The position numbers and the translations under genes were made by a program. The notes beneath the pieces were generated by a model that was given only the letters and a program-made list of their open reading frames with translations, was not told the origin of the DNA and did no database searches. A stretch of DNA of 25,652 nt from Geobacter sp. UBA6151. GTDB lineage: Bacteria; Desulfobacterota; Desulfuromonadia; Geobacterales; Pseudopelobacteraceae. The stretch is taken from positions 1-25,652 of the forward strand of contig DIUT01000061.1 in assembly GCA_002423105.1 (NCBI GenBank). Direction: 5' to 3'. Of the stretch, positions 14,030 to 21,419 are shown piece after piece (within the stretch, counting starts at the first letter, position 1; every line of letters starts with the position of its first letter).

Positions 14030-16222
14030 ATGAAATTTTCACGCAGGACCTTTTTCAAGGCGGCCGGTGCAGCCACAGCCGGAATCGCTGCGGCAACTTC
14101 TGTTCCGAAAAAAATGCTTTCCTGGGCTGAAGAAACTGCCCAGAAGGATATGCAACAGATCCCCACGTTCTGTGAGCTCTGCTTCTGGAACTGCGGTCTG
14201 ATCGCCAAGGTTGAGAACAAGAAAGTGGTAAAAATTGACGGTAACCCCATGAGTTTGCGGGGGCGCGGACGTCTGTGCGGTCGCGGTAACGCCGCCTTGG
14301 GCGCCTTGTACGATCCGGACCGTCTCAAACACCCGATGATCAATGTCGGTAAGCGAGGCGAGCCGGTTTGGAAACAGGCCACCTGGGACGAGGCTTTGAC
14401 CCTGATTGCCAGTAAGATGAAGGGAATCAAGGAAAAGTACGGCCCTGAGTCAATTGCCCTGATCTACCACGGCACCGGCGCTTCCTTCTGGAAACACCTG
14501 CTGCATGCCTATGGCAGCACCCTGTCGGCTGCGCCGTCATTTGCTCAATGCCGCGGACCACGGGATGTGGGTTTTTATCTTACGTACGGTTCCGATGTCG
14601 GTTCTCCTGAGTATTATGACTTCAGCAAGAGCAAGTACATTGTGCTGTTTGGCTCCCATCTGGGGGAAAATGCCCATAACAGCCAGGTGCAGGACATTAT
14701 GAACGGTCTTGCTGACGGCGCAAAAATGACGGTGGTTGATCCACGTCTTTCCAACATAGCCTCAAAAGCCGATCATTGGCTGCCGATCAAGCCGGCCACC
14801 GATCTGGCGCTCATTCTGGCCTGGATTCGCATTGTCATTGAAGAAGGGCTGTACGACAAGGAGTATGTCGCAAAATATGCCACCGGTTTTAATGAACTGC
14901 GTGCAGCTGTTCAGCAGTATACGCCGGAATGGGCTGAGGCTGAGACGACTATAGCCAAGGAGATGATCGTCAAGGTGGCCCGCGAAATGGGTAAGCATGC
15001 CCCCAATATCTGCATCGGAGCCGGTCGTTACACAGCCTGGTACGGTGATGATGTTCAGCGTAGCAGGGGCATTGCTATTCTGAATGCGCTGCTGGGCACC
15101 TGGGGCAGAAAGGGCGGTTATTTCTTTGCTACTGGTGCCAAGGTTCCGGAATATCCGGGACTGCCAGCCTATCCTGAGCATGAAGAGGTTGCCAAGCTGG
15201 ATGCAGCCTATCCTTTTGCCGCCTTGCAAACCACCACCTCAATCCGGCAGGCAACCATCAACGGCAATCCGCGTCCGGTCAAAGGCTGGTTCATCTACGG
15301 TTCAAACTTGATGAAGACCATGCCGGACAAGCTGGAGACCATCAAGGCGGCCCAGAATCTGGACCTGCTGGTAACCATAGACACCATGCCGATGGATATC
15401 ATCAACTATTCCGATGTGGTACTGCCGGAATGCACCTACATGGAGCGCTACGACAACATCAACGTGGGCAAGTTCAACGGAGAAGCTGAAATAGCGCTTC
15501 GTCAGCCTACAGTGGAACCGCTGTGGGAGTCCAAGCCATCCTGGTGGATGACCAAGGAGCTGGCGAACAAACTGGGACTGGCTGCTTATTTCCCCTGGAA
15601 AGATGGAGAAGAGTACATCGCAAAGCGCTGCGAGGCTGCCGACATCAGCTTTGCGCAGTTGAAGCGGGACGGAGTCATCATCAAGAAGGGGGGAAATCCT
15701 TACATCACCGCTGACCATCAGCCTGAGTTTGGTACCCCATCCGGCAAGATCGAGCTGTATTCCACGCAGCTTGAAGAGGCGGGATTTGATCCGATTCCCA
15801 AATACACCAAACATCCCCAGCCTCCGCAAGGTCATTTCCGGTTGCTGTTTGGCCGTGCGCCGCTGCACACCTTCTCCAGAACTACCAACAACTTCATGTT
15901 GACTGATCTGCAGAAGAGCAACTACCTCTGGTTGAATGCCAAAAAGGGTAAGGAGATGGGGCTGAAAGACGGCGATTTTGTTTATCTTGAAAATCAGGAC
16001 GGTGTACGCGCACCTGGAAAAATCAAGGTCAAGCTGACGCAGCGTATGCGCGACGATGCCGTTTATATGAACCATGGTTTTGGCGTGCATGCAAAGGCAA
16101 TGAGCCGGGCGAATAATCAGGGCATAGCTGATGATGACCTGATCACAAAGTATGCCATTGACCCGATAATGGGTGGAACCGCCATGCGCGGCAGTTTTGT
16201 CAAGATTGTGAAGGGGGCCTGA
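14030..16222 (+). CDS. PsrA/PhsA-like molybdopterin oxidoreductase catalytic subunit
   Basis: A 730-residue Mo-bis(pyranopterin) enzyme of the DMSO reductase superfamily. It starts with a Tat signal (SRRTFFKAAG, residues 4-13), so it is exported folded to the periplasm. A [4Fe-4S] site follows: C48, C51, C55 and C83. C174 in SFAQCRG is the likely molybdenum ligand, as in the polysulfide/thiosulfate reductase branch. A C-terminal molydopterin-binding domain (about 610-725) completes it. GGGAGGT lies nine bases before ATG 14030. With the following NrfD and ferredoxin genes it forms a PsrABC-type complex. The substrate could be polysulfide, thiosulfate, or a selenium or tellurium oxyanion; sequence reading alone cannot decide. 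Confidence 0.9.
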   Translation: MKFSRRTFFKAAGAATAGIAAATSVPKKMLSWAEETAQKDMQQIPTFCELCFWNCGLIAKVENKKVVKIDGNPMSLRGRGRLCGRGNAALGALYDPDRLKHPMINVGKRGEPVWKQATWDEALTLIASKMKGIKEKYGPESIALIYHGTGASFWKHLLHAYGSTLSAAPSFAQCRGPRDVGFYLTYGSDVGSPEYYDFSKSKYIVLFGSHLGENAHNSQVQDIMNGLADGAKMTVVDPRLSNIASKADHWLPIKPATDLALILAWIRIVIEEGLYDKEYVAKYATGFNELRAAVQQYTPEWAEAETTIAKEMIVKVAREMGKHAPNICIGAGRYTAWYGDDVQRSRGIAILNALLGTWGRKGGYFFATGAKVPEYPGLPAYPEHEEVAKLDAAYPFAALQTTTSIRQATINGNPRPVKGWFIYGSNLMKTMPDKLETIKAAQNLDLLVTIDTMPMDIINYSDVVLPECTYMERYDNINVGKFNGEAEIALRQPTVEPLWESKPSWWMTKELANKLGLAAYFPWKDGEEYIAKRCEAADISFAQLKRDGVIIKKGGNPYITADHQPEFGTPSGKIELYSTQLEEAGFDPIPKYTKHPQPPQGHFRLLFGRAPLHTFSRTTNNFMLTDLQKSNYLWLNAKKGKEMGLKDGDFVYLENQDGVRAPGKIKVKLTQRMRDDAVYMNHGFGVHAKAMSRANNQGIADDDLITKYAIDPIMGGTAMRGSFVKIVKGA

Positions 16223-16223
16223 C

Positions 16224-17381
16224 ATGGAGATTTTCGGCGTACTTGTTCCTACCAAGGAAAAAATAGTTTCAACACTTACTGATGTTGCCACGGGTAAGGG
16301 GGGGCTTCCGCTCTATATCTCGATTTTCGGAATGCTGATCGGCTTTGCGGCAATCGCCTCGATCTTCATCCAGGGGCACGGTCATACCATCAATACCTCC
16401 AACAATATTCCGTGGGGCTTGCAGATCACCACCTACATCTATTTCGTACTGATCAGTACTGGTTGCACCTTTGTCAATTTCTTCGGTTATGTCTTTTTCC
16501 CGCAGCAGTACAAGCCGTTTGCGTCGCGGGTCATCTTTCTGGGGATCATGACCGCCGCTGCCGCTTTCTTTTCGCTGGCCACTGAGATGGGTCGCATTGA
16601 CCGCATGTACAACTTCCTGCTGTCGCCAAATCCGAAGTCGCCCATGTTCTGGATGTCGGTCTGGTACACCGCCTATTTCGTCATGATTGTGCTGGAATAT
16701 ATCAACATCCAGACTAACAAGCATTCTAACAAGGTGATGTGGGGAGCGTTCTTTGTGGCGGTAATCACTCACAGTACCCTGGGCAGCCTGTTGGGCGCCG
16801 TCAGTTCACGGGCCTATTATTACAGCGCGCTGCTGCCGATCTACTTTTTGTTCATCGCCTTTCTGACCGGCTGTGCGCTAACGGCTATTGTGGCGGCGCT
16901 GACAGTCAAGCAACTGAAGCTTGACGCAAATTTTCACCTTGAGCCGTTTTTCAAGTTTCTGAAAATAGGTCTTGGACTGGCTTTCCTGCTGGGATTCTGG
17001 CGCTCTGCCATTGGTCTGGCCGGGCATGTGGATGGTTCAGAGGTGTTCAGCCTGACGTTGATGAACAACATCGTGTTCGGTCTGGGAATTGCCGTGGTGG
17101 TACCGTATGTGATGCTTACTTTAAGTCGCAACGCATCATGGCTGGCCTTCACCGGTCTGTTTATCATGGTCACGCAACTGAAAACCCGTAATGATCTGGT
17201 GGTTGGGGGATTCAAGGTGCCGCTCTTCCGGGTCTACGATATGCCTGAGACCATCACCTACATGCCCTCCATGCATGAATTCCTGGTGCTGGTGGCCTCG
17301 GTTTCCCTGGTCAGCGTCCTGTATATCCTCTGTGAAAAAGCAGGGCTCTTTGAAATTGCAAACAGCAAGGAGGCACATTAA
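16224..17381 (+). CDS. NrfD/PsrC-like membrane quinol-oxidising subunit
   Basis: A 385-residue integral membrane protein with about nine to ten hydrophobic helices (among them 29-50, 65-92, 101-120, 140-160, 170-190, 198-228, 245-265, 278-302, 308-320 and 354-372). It starts one base after the molybdoenzyme stop, with AAGGGGG upstream. NrfD/PsrC proteins anchor a molybdoenzyme and its ferredoxin subunit and pass electrons between the menaquinone pool and the iron-sulfur subunit. Compared with the eight-helix PsrC core the count fits. Gene order A-C-B (catalytic, membrane, FeS) differs from the A-B-C order of the classical psr and phs operons. Confidence 0.88.
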   Translation: MEIFGVLVPTKEKIVSTLTDVATGKGGLPLYISIFGMLIGFAAIASIFIQGHGHTINTSNNIPWGLQITTYIYFVLISTGCTFVNFFGYVFFPQQYKPFASRVIFLGIMTAAAAFFSLATEMGRIDRMYNFLLSPNPKSPMFWMSVWYTAYFVMIVLEYINIQTNKHSNKVMWGAFFVAVITHSTLGSLLGAVSSRAYYYSALLPIYFLFIAFLTGCALTAIVAALTVKQLKLDANFHLEPFFKFLKIGLGLAFLLGFWRSAIGLAGHVDGSEVFSLTLMNNIVFGLGIAVVVPYVMLTLSRNASWLAFTGLFIMVTQLKTRNDLVVGGFKVPLFRVYDMPETITYMPSMHEFLVLVASVSLVSVLYILCEKAGLFEIANSKEAH

Positions 17382-17383
17382 TC

Positions 17384-18100
17384 ATGGAACAGTTTGACGA
17401 TAAGGATATCCTCGATATCATGCACGAGGATCTGCAGCGTGCCTTGAAAAAAGAGCGAAAAGACCGGCGCTGGGCCATGGCCATAGATCTGAAGAAGTGC
17501 ATCGGTTGTCATGCCTGCACCACTGGCTGTATGTCTGAAAACCTGACCCCGCCGGACATTCACTACCGCCCGGTGAAAGAGGAAGAGATCGGCGAATATC
17601 CGAACACTTCAATGCGCTTTCTGCCGCGTCCCTGTATGCAGTGCGATGCTCCCACCTGCACACCGGTCTGTCCGGTTACCGCAACCTACAAGCGGGATGA
17701 CGGCATCGTGACCATTGATTACAAGAAGTGCATCGGTTGCCGCTACTGTCTGGTAGCCTGTCCCTATGCTGCCCGTTCGGCTGATGTTGGGCATTATTAC
17801 ACGGGCGACTTCCGCGAAAAGACCTATGAAGTGGAAAATTCCGGTGAATACGGCAAGACCTTCAAGCGCAAATCCCACTGGCATTCACCGGTTGGTAATG
17901 CCCGTAAGTGTCACTTCTGTATCCACCGGGTCGAAAAGGGAGAGCTGACCCGCTGCACCACCACCTGTCTGGGCCATGCCACCTTCTTTGGAGATATCAA
18001 TGATCCCAAGGCGTTAATCACTAAACTGATTTCAAAAGGCAACGTGATCAAGTACAAGGAAGATCTGGGCACCAAGCCAATGGTCTATTATATTACCTGA
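17384..18100 (+). CDS. PsrB-like four-cluster ferredoxin subunit
   Basis: A 238-residue electron-transfer subunit with sixteen cysteines in the typical four-[4Fe-4S] arrangement: C39/C42/C45/C49, C84/C87/C92/C96, C116/C119/C122/C126 and C176/C179/C191/C195. It has no signal peptide of its own and would be exported with the Tat-targeted catalytic subunit, as is known for PsrB, PhsB and DmsB. It connects the membrane quinol subunit to the molybdenum site. ATG 17384 is two bases after the nrfD-like stop, with AAGGAGG inside the end of that gene, so the three subunit genes are translationally coupled. Confidence 0.93.
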   Translation: MEQFDDKDILDIMHEDLQRALKKERKDRRWAMAIDLKKCIGCHACTTGCMSENLTPPDIHYRPVKEEEIGEYPNTSMRFLPRPCMQCDAPTCTPVCPVTATYKRDDGIVTIDYKKCIGCRYCLVACPYAARSADVGHYYTGDFREKTYEVENSGEYGKTFKRKSHWHSPVGNARKCHFCIHRVEKGELTRCTTTCLGHATFFGDINDPKALITKLISKGNVIKYKEDLGTKPMVYYIT

Positions 18101-18185
18101 ATGTCTGCTGGACATTTTGTAGCTGTATGGTAATATGCAGATAGTTATATCAACCCGCTATGACGGGACAAAAGGAGAACTAAGG

Positions 18186-18401
18186 ATGAAAAAGATCGTA
18201 GCCCTGATGGTAACCGCACTGATGACCCTGAGCCTTTCTTCAATGGCATTTGCTTCCAGTCACAAAAAGGAAGAGGCAGCTCCCGTAGCTCCTGCTGCTG
18301 AAAAGGTAGAGAAAAAGGACGCCAAGAAAGTGAAAAAGGCTCCTGCAAAGAAGGAAGCAAAACCGGCTGCCAAGGGCAAAAAAGAGATGTCCGGTTGCTA
18401 A
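18186..18401 (+). CDS. Small Lys/Ala-rich secreted protein ending in -SGC
   Basis: A 71-residue protein. A signal peptide covers about 1-22 (cleavage near AFA-SS). The mature part is low-complexity Lys/Ala/Pro/Glu, likely disordered and basic, and ends in KKEMSGC with the only cysteine as the last residue. ATG 18186 follows AAAAGGAGAACTAAGG; a longer in-frame start at 18135 would bury the signal peptide and is rejected. It follows the reductase genes and precedes a strong terminator, so it is probably the last gene of the unit. The terminal cysteine on a flexible arm recalls SoxY-type sulfur carriers, but no homology is claimed. Function unknown. Confidence 0.78.
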   Translation: MKKIVALMVTALMTLSLSSMAFASSHKKEEAAPVAPAAEKVEKKDAKKVKKAPAKKEAKPAAKGKKEMSGC

Positions 18402-18421
18402 TCGTAGTATGATCGGTATCG

Positions 18422-18453
18422 GGGAGGCATGTTCAGACGTGCCTCCCTTTTTT
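18422..18453 (+). terminator. Rho-independent terminator ending the reductase cluster
   Basis: GGGAGGCA (18422-18429) pairs perfectly with TGCCTCCC (18440-18447), with two further pairs possible inside, and is followed directly by TTTTTT. It closes the porin-rhodanese-reductase unit. Confidence 0.93.
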
Positions 18454-18484
18454 GTTAAACAGAATGAAAAGGAGCCGTGACACG

Positions 18485-19096
18485 ATGCCTGCTCGAAGGG
18501 ATTTTGATAGCGCTGCTGCCGCCTGGGACGAAAAACCGCAGCGGATCAGGCTGGCGGAGGATATTTTTACAGCCATGGCCGCCCATCTGCCGCTTTCCCA
18601 TGAATGGGATGTCATGGAATTGGGCTGTGGCACCGGTCTGGTTACGCTCAGGCTTGCGCCGCAGGTGGCTGGCATTGTCGCGCTGGATGGTTCCCAAGCC
18701 ATGTTGGACCGGCTTGAAGAAAAGACGAAGGAAACGGGCCAAGACAATATCCGGGCCGTGCATATCGACCTGGAACGGGATGAGCTGCCCCAAGGCCCGT
18801 TTCATCTGGTTGCCGCTGCCATGCTGTTGCACCATATCCCGGATGTTGCGCCACTGCTCGGCTCATTGCGGGGATTGCTGCATCCCGGCGGCTGGATTGC
18901 TCTGGCTGATCTTGCTGCGGAAGATGGCAGTTTTCATGATGATTCAACCGGGGTGTTTCACCATGGCTTCAGCGCCGAGCGGATGTCTGAGCTGCTGACT
19001 GAAGCCGGGTTTTCTTCTGTTTCTGTGGTAAAAGCATCAGAAATAACCAAGGGTGAGCGGCGATATCCGGTGCTGCTGACTTTGGGCAGGCGCTAA
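18485..19096 (+). CDS. Class I SAM-dependent methyltransferase
   Basis: A 203-residue Rossmann-type methyltransferase. Motif I is ELGCGTG at about 45-51, the acidic end of strand 2 is D68 (ALDGS), and the post-motif LLHHIPD region (about 114-120) and LHPGGWIALAD region (about 132-142) follow. Substrate unknown. Two upstream in-frame starts exist (TTG 18452 inside the terminator T-run and ATG 18464). ATG 18485 is chosen because GGAG at 18471-18474 is correctly spaced and the others lack a ribosome binding site. Its place after a chalcogen-type reductase raises the idea of methylating a reduced sulfur, selenium or arsenic product, but nothing in the sequence shows that. Confidence 0.88.
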   Translation: MPARRDFDSAAAAWDEKPQRIRLAEDIFTAMAAHLPLSHEWDVMELGCGTGLVTLRLAPQVAGIVALDGSQAMLDRLEEKTKETGQDNIRAVHIDLERDELPQGPFHLVAAAMLLHHIPDVAPLLGSLRGLLHPGGWIALADLAAEDGSFHDDSTGVFHHGFSAERMSELLTEAGFSSVSVVKASEITKGERRYPVLLTLGRR

Positions 19097-19127
19097 AAAA
19101 TCGCACACTCATCAGGAGGGTTTTTTC

Positions 19128-20777
19128 ATGAATCTCAGCTTGAAGACGAAACTGTTTAGCATGACGTCAATCATGATGTTTTTGATGGCGGTGGTGGGAA
19201 TTATCGGTCTTACCGGCTTCAGGCAGAGCAATGAAGAGCTTGAAAAGGTTTTTCAGGTAAACATGAAGAATGCCGCCATACTTTCCAAAATTGACGGCAT
19301 GATGCGCGCCAGCCGTATCCAGATGCTGCTTGCCCTGCAGCATGACCCCACCAATGAATTCAGCAAGCTTCATGATCATGAAACCTCCGTACATATTGAG
19401 ACGAACAGGAAGTATCTTACCGAGACTGAGAAAATCTGGAATGATTATTACGGTCGGCTGACAGATGCAACTTCACGCACACTGGCTGATACGTACCACA
19501 AAGATCGGATGGTATACCTGAAGGAAGGGATCGAACCGGTTATTGCGGCGGTGCAGAATGATGATTTCCGGGAAGCGTACCACATAACCATAGACATCAT
19601 TAACCCGACCATTCAGAAGGCCAACAGATCGCTGGAGGCATTGATGAAGCATGATGTTGACCTGGCTGAAGCTGCCCACGCCAAAAGCCAGAAAAGCTAT
19701 ACCATGCTCCGCAATGTCATTATTGGCTCCATCCTGCTGGCGTTGGTGTGCGGATTCGGGTCCGGTTTCGTGATTGCCAACTCCATCGGCAGATCATCGG
19801 TTGAACTGAAGAATACGGCAGAACAGTTGGCAGGCGGCGACCTGACTGTTCGCGCCAATATCGCATCGGGTGATGAGCTTGGCGTGATCGCTCAGAGTTT
19901 CAACAAGATTGCCGATGCCTTGCAATCGGTCATGGAGCGCGTACGGTCATCATCCGGCTCACTGACGGCAGCGGCGGTGGAGTTGCGCGCCAATGCGGAG
20001 CAGATTGCAACCGGTTCGGAACATGTAGCTGCCCAGGCGACATCCGTTGCCACGGCTGGTGAAGAGATGGCTGCCACCTCCAATGATATCGCCAGTAACT
20101 GTAGCATGGCGGTGGAAAGCGCCAATCAGGCCTGTAATGCCGCCACAAACGGTGCGGCAATCGTGCAACTGACCGTGGAAGGGATGGCACGTATTGCCAG
20201 TAAGGTGCAGGATAGTGCTAAAACCGTGGAAAGTCTGGGCGCACGCTCCGATCAGATCGGCCAGATTATCGGCACCATTGAAGATATCGCCGACCAGACT
20301 AATCTGCTGGCCCTGAATGCTGCCATTGAAGCGGCCCGTGCCGGAGAGCAGGGACGTGGTTTTGCTGTTGTGGCTGATGAGGTGCGTGCGCTGGCCGAGC
20401 GTACCACCCGTGCCACACGGGAAATTGGCGAAATGATCAAAGCGATTCAGGGAGAAACCAGAAATGCCGTTGCGGCCATGGAAGATGGCGTCCGGGAGGT
20501 GGAGCGCGGCACGGAGGATGCGGCCCGTTCGGGACAGGCCCTGCAGCAGATACTGTCGCAGATAAGCGAGGTTACGCAGCAGATAAACCAGATTGCAACT
20601 GCTGCCGAAGAACAGACCGCCACCACCTGCGAAATCAGCGGCAATATGCAGCGCATTACGGATGTGGTGCAGGAAACAGCCGGAAGTTCACAGCAAACAG
20701 CTGAAGCAGCGGGAAGATTGTCAAATCTGGCCCAGGATCTACAGGGGATAGTCGCCAAATTCCGGATGCATGGCTGA
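19128..20777 (+). CDS. Methyl-accepting chemotaxis protein
   Basis: A 549-residue transmembrane chemoreceptor. TM1 is at about 11-30, a periplasmic helical sensor of the four-helix-bundle (4HB_MCP) type at 32-190, TM2 at about 194-217, HAMP at about 217-270, and the cytoplasmic signalling coiled coil from about 280. The highly conserved hairpin tip is around 385-425 (DQTNLLALNAAIEAARAGEQ and DEVRALAERT). There is no C-terminal CheR-binding pentapeptide. AGGAGGG lies seven bases before ATG 19128. It signals to CheA/CheW elsewhere in the genome. Its neighbours suggest a redox or electron-acceptor ligand; this is inference. Confidence 0.95.
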   Translation: MNLSLKTKLFSMTSIMMFLMAVVGIIGLTGFRQSNEELEKVFQVNMKNAAILSKIDGMMRASRIQMLLALQHDPTNEFSKLHDHETSVHIETNRKYLTETEKIWNDYYGRLTDATSRTLADTYHKDRMVYLKEGIEPVIAAVQNDDFREAYHITIDIINPTIQKANRSLEALMKHDVDLAEAAHAKSQKSYTMLRNVIIGSILLALVCGFGSGFVIANSIGRSSVELKNTAEQLAGGDLTVRANIASGDELGVIAQSFNKIADALQSVMERVRSSSGSLTAAAVELRANAEQIATGSEHVAAQATSVATAGEEMAATSNDIASNCSMAVESANQACNAATNGAAIVQLTVEGMARIASKVQDSAKTVESLGARSDQIGQIIGTIEDIADQTNLLALNAAIEAARAGEQGRGFAVVADEVRALAERTTRATREIGEMIKAIQGETRNAVAAMEDGVREVERGTEDAARSGQALQQILSQISEVTQQINQIATAAEEQTATTCEISGNMQRITDVVQETAGSSQQTAEAAGRLSNLAQDLQGIVAKFRMHG

Positions 20778-20800
20778 GATACCTGTTAGAAGGAGGTTTG

Positions 20801-21226
20801 ATGTTCTGGTCTAAAAAAGCACAACCATCTGTTGAAGGGATGCAACAGTCTGAACAGTGTCGCCTGGAGGCCGAAGCACTCTACCGTTCCGGGAAATACC
20901 ATTGTGCCGAAGCGGTGCTGGAAGTTGTGCGTAAACAGTTTTCACCAGCGACTCCTGAAACAGTGGTCGGGATGGTGAGTGGTTTCGGGAGCGGTTCTGG
21001 AGTTGGCTGCATCTGCGGGGCGGTTGCGGGTGGCACTGTGGCCATTGGTCTGGCGTTGCACGACAAAAAGGCCGCCAGCCACCTGACCAAGGAGCTGCAT
21101 GGCTGGTTCAAGGAAAAGTATGGCGTGACCTGCTGCAAGAGTATTCGCCAGACCCATAAAGGCGCTTGCCCGGTGCTGACCGGCGAGGTGGCAGGCAAGA
21201 TTGCGGAAATGCTGACAAGAAAGTAA
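20801..21226 (+). CDS. C_GCAxxG_C_C family redox protein
   Basis: A 141-residue cysteine-rich protein of the putative redox-active family named for its cysteine pattern. Here the family cysteines are C35 (YHCAEA), C70 and C72 in GCICGAVAGG, the pair C111-C112 (VTCCKS) and C123 (GACPVLTG), with an extra C20. Function is unproven for the family, although members often lie next to redox enzymes. There is a Gly-rich segment (about 57-80) but no clear membrane helix. AGGAGG is just upstream; ATG 20801 is chosen over TTG 20798. The next gene, a candidate selenoprotein, starts ten bases later. Confidence 0.88.
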   Translation: MFWSKKAQPSVEGMQQSEQCRLEAEALYRSGKYHCAEAVLEVVRKQFSPATPETVVGMVSGFGSGSGVGCICGAVAGGTVAIGLALHDKKAASHLTKELHGWFKEKYGVTCCKSIRQTHKGACPVLTGEVAGKIAEMLTRK

Positions 21227-21236
21227 GGGACGTATC

Positions 21237-21407
21237 ATGAAAGATCTGCTCGTAGTGGTGGTGGTGCTGGTTGTCTGGATAGTGTTGCAGAAATTCATTC
21301 TGCCACGCTTCGGAATACAGACCTGACTGTCCAACTCTTGTGACCTCGGGGACCGGGGCGCTCAAACGGAAAAGAAGCCCGATGCTTCTGATGAAATCAA
21401 AAAATAG
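21237..21407 (+). CDS. Candidate small membrane selenoprotein (in-frame TGA at 21324-21326)
   Basis: ATG 21237 has AAGGGA six bases upstream and begins a very hydrophobic stretch (MKDLLVVVVVLVVWIVLQ, one membrane helix) leading to PRFGIQT. The frame then meets TGA at 21324-21326 and stays open for 26 more codons to TAG 21405-21407. The tail has a cysteine five residues after the TGA (LSNSC) and then is hydrophilic (Gln/Thr/Glu/Lys/Asp), like a genuine coding sequence. A hairpin with a G-starting apical loop lies 22 bases after the TGA, as bacterial SECIS elements do. If TGA is selenocysteine the product is 56 residues with a U-x4-C motif; otherwise it is a 29-residue membrane peptide. Confidence 0.55.
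21341..21364 (+). promoter_or_regulatory. SECIS-like hairpin downstream of the in-frame TGA
   Basis: CCTCG (21344-21348) pairs with CGGGG (21354-21358) around the loop GGGAC. TGA (21341-21343) and TCA (21362-21364) extend the stem below a three-base bulge. The apical loop begins 22 bases after the TGA and starts with G. These values fall inside the ranges used for bacterial SECIS prediction (short stem, loop 16-37 bases from UGA, G among the first two loop bases). It is also coding sequence if read through, so other explanations remain. Confidence 0.45.
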
Positions 21408-21419
21408 CGTGGAACCGGT

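Noticed and set aside
14030..16222. Formate dehydrogenase as the identity of the molybdoenzyme
   Set aside because: No Sec or Cys-His formate-dehydrogenase active-site pattern; the SFAQCRG site, Tat signal, and NrfD plus four-cluster partner fit the Psr/Phs branch better.
15302..16291. A 329-codon minus-strand open frame opposite the Mo reductase
   Set aside because: It covers conserved molybdopterin-binding sequence on the other strand and shows no recognisable motif or start signal.
18101..18118. Small hairpin after the ferredoxin subunit gene (ATGTC/GACAT followed by TTTTG) as a terminator
   Set aside because: The five-bp, AT-containing stem is too weak, and the next small gene appears to belong to the same unit with the strong terminator after it.
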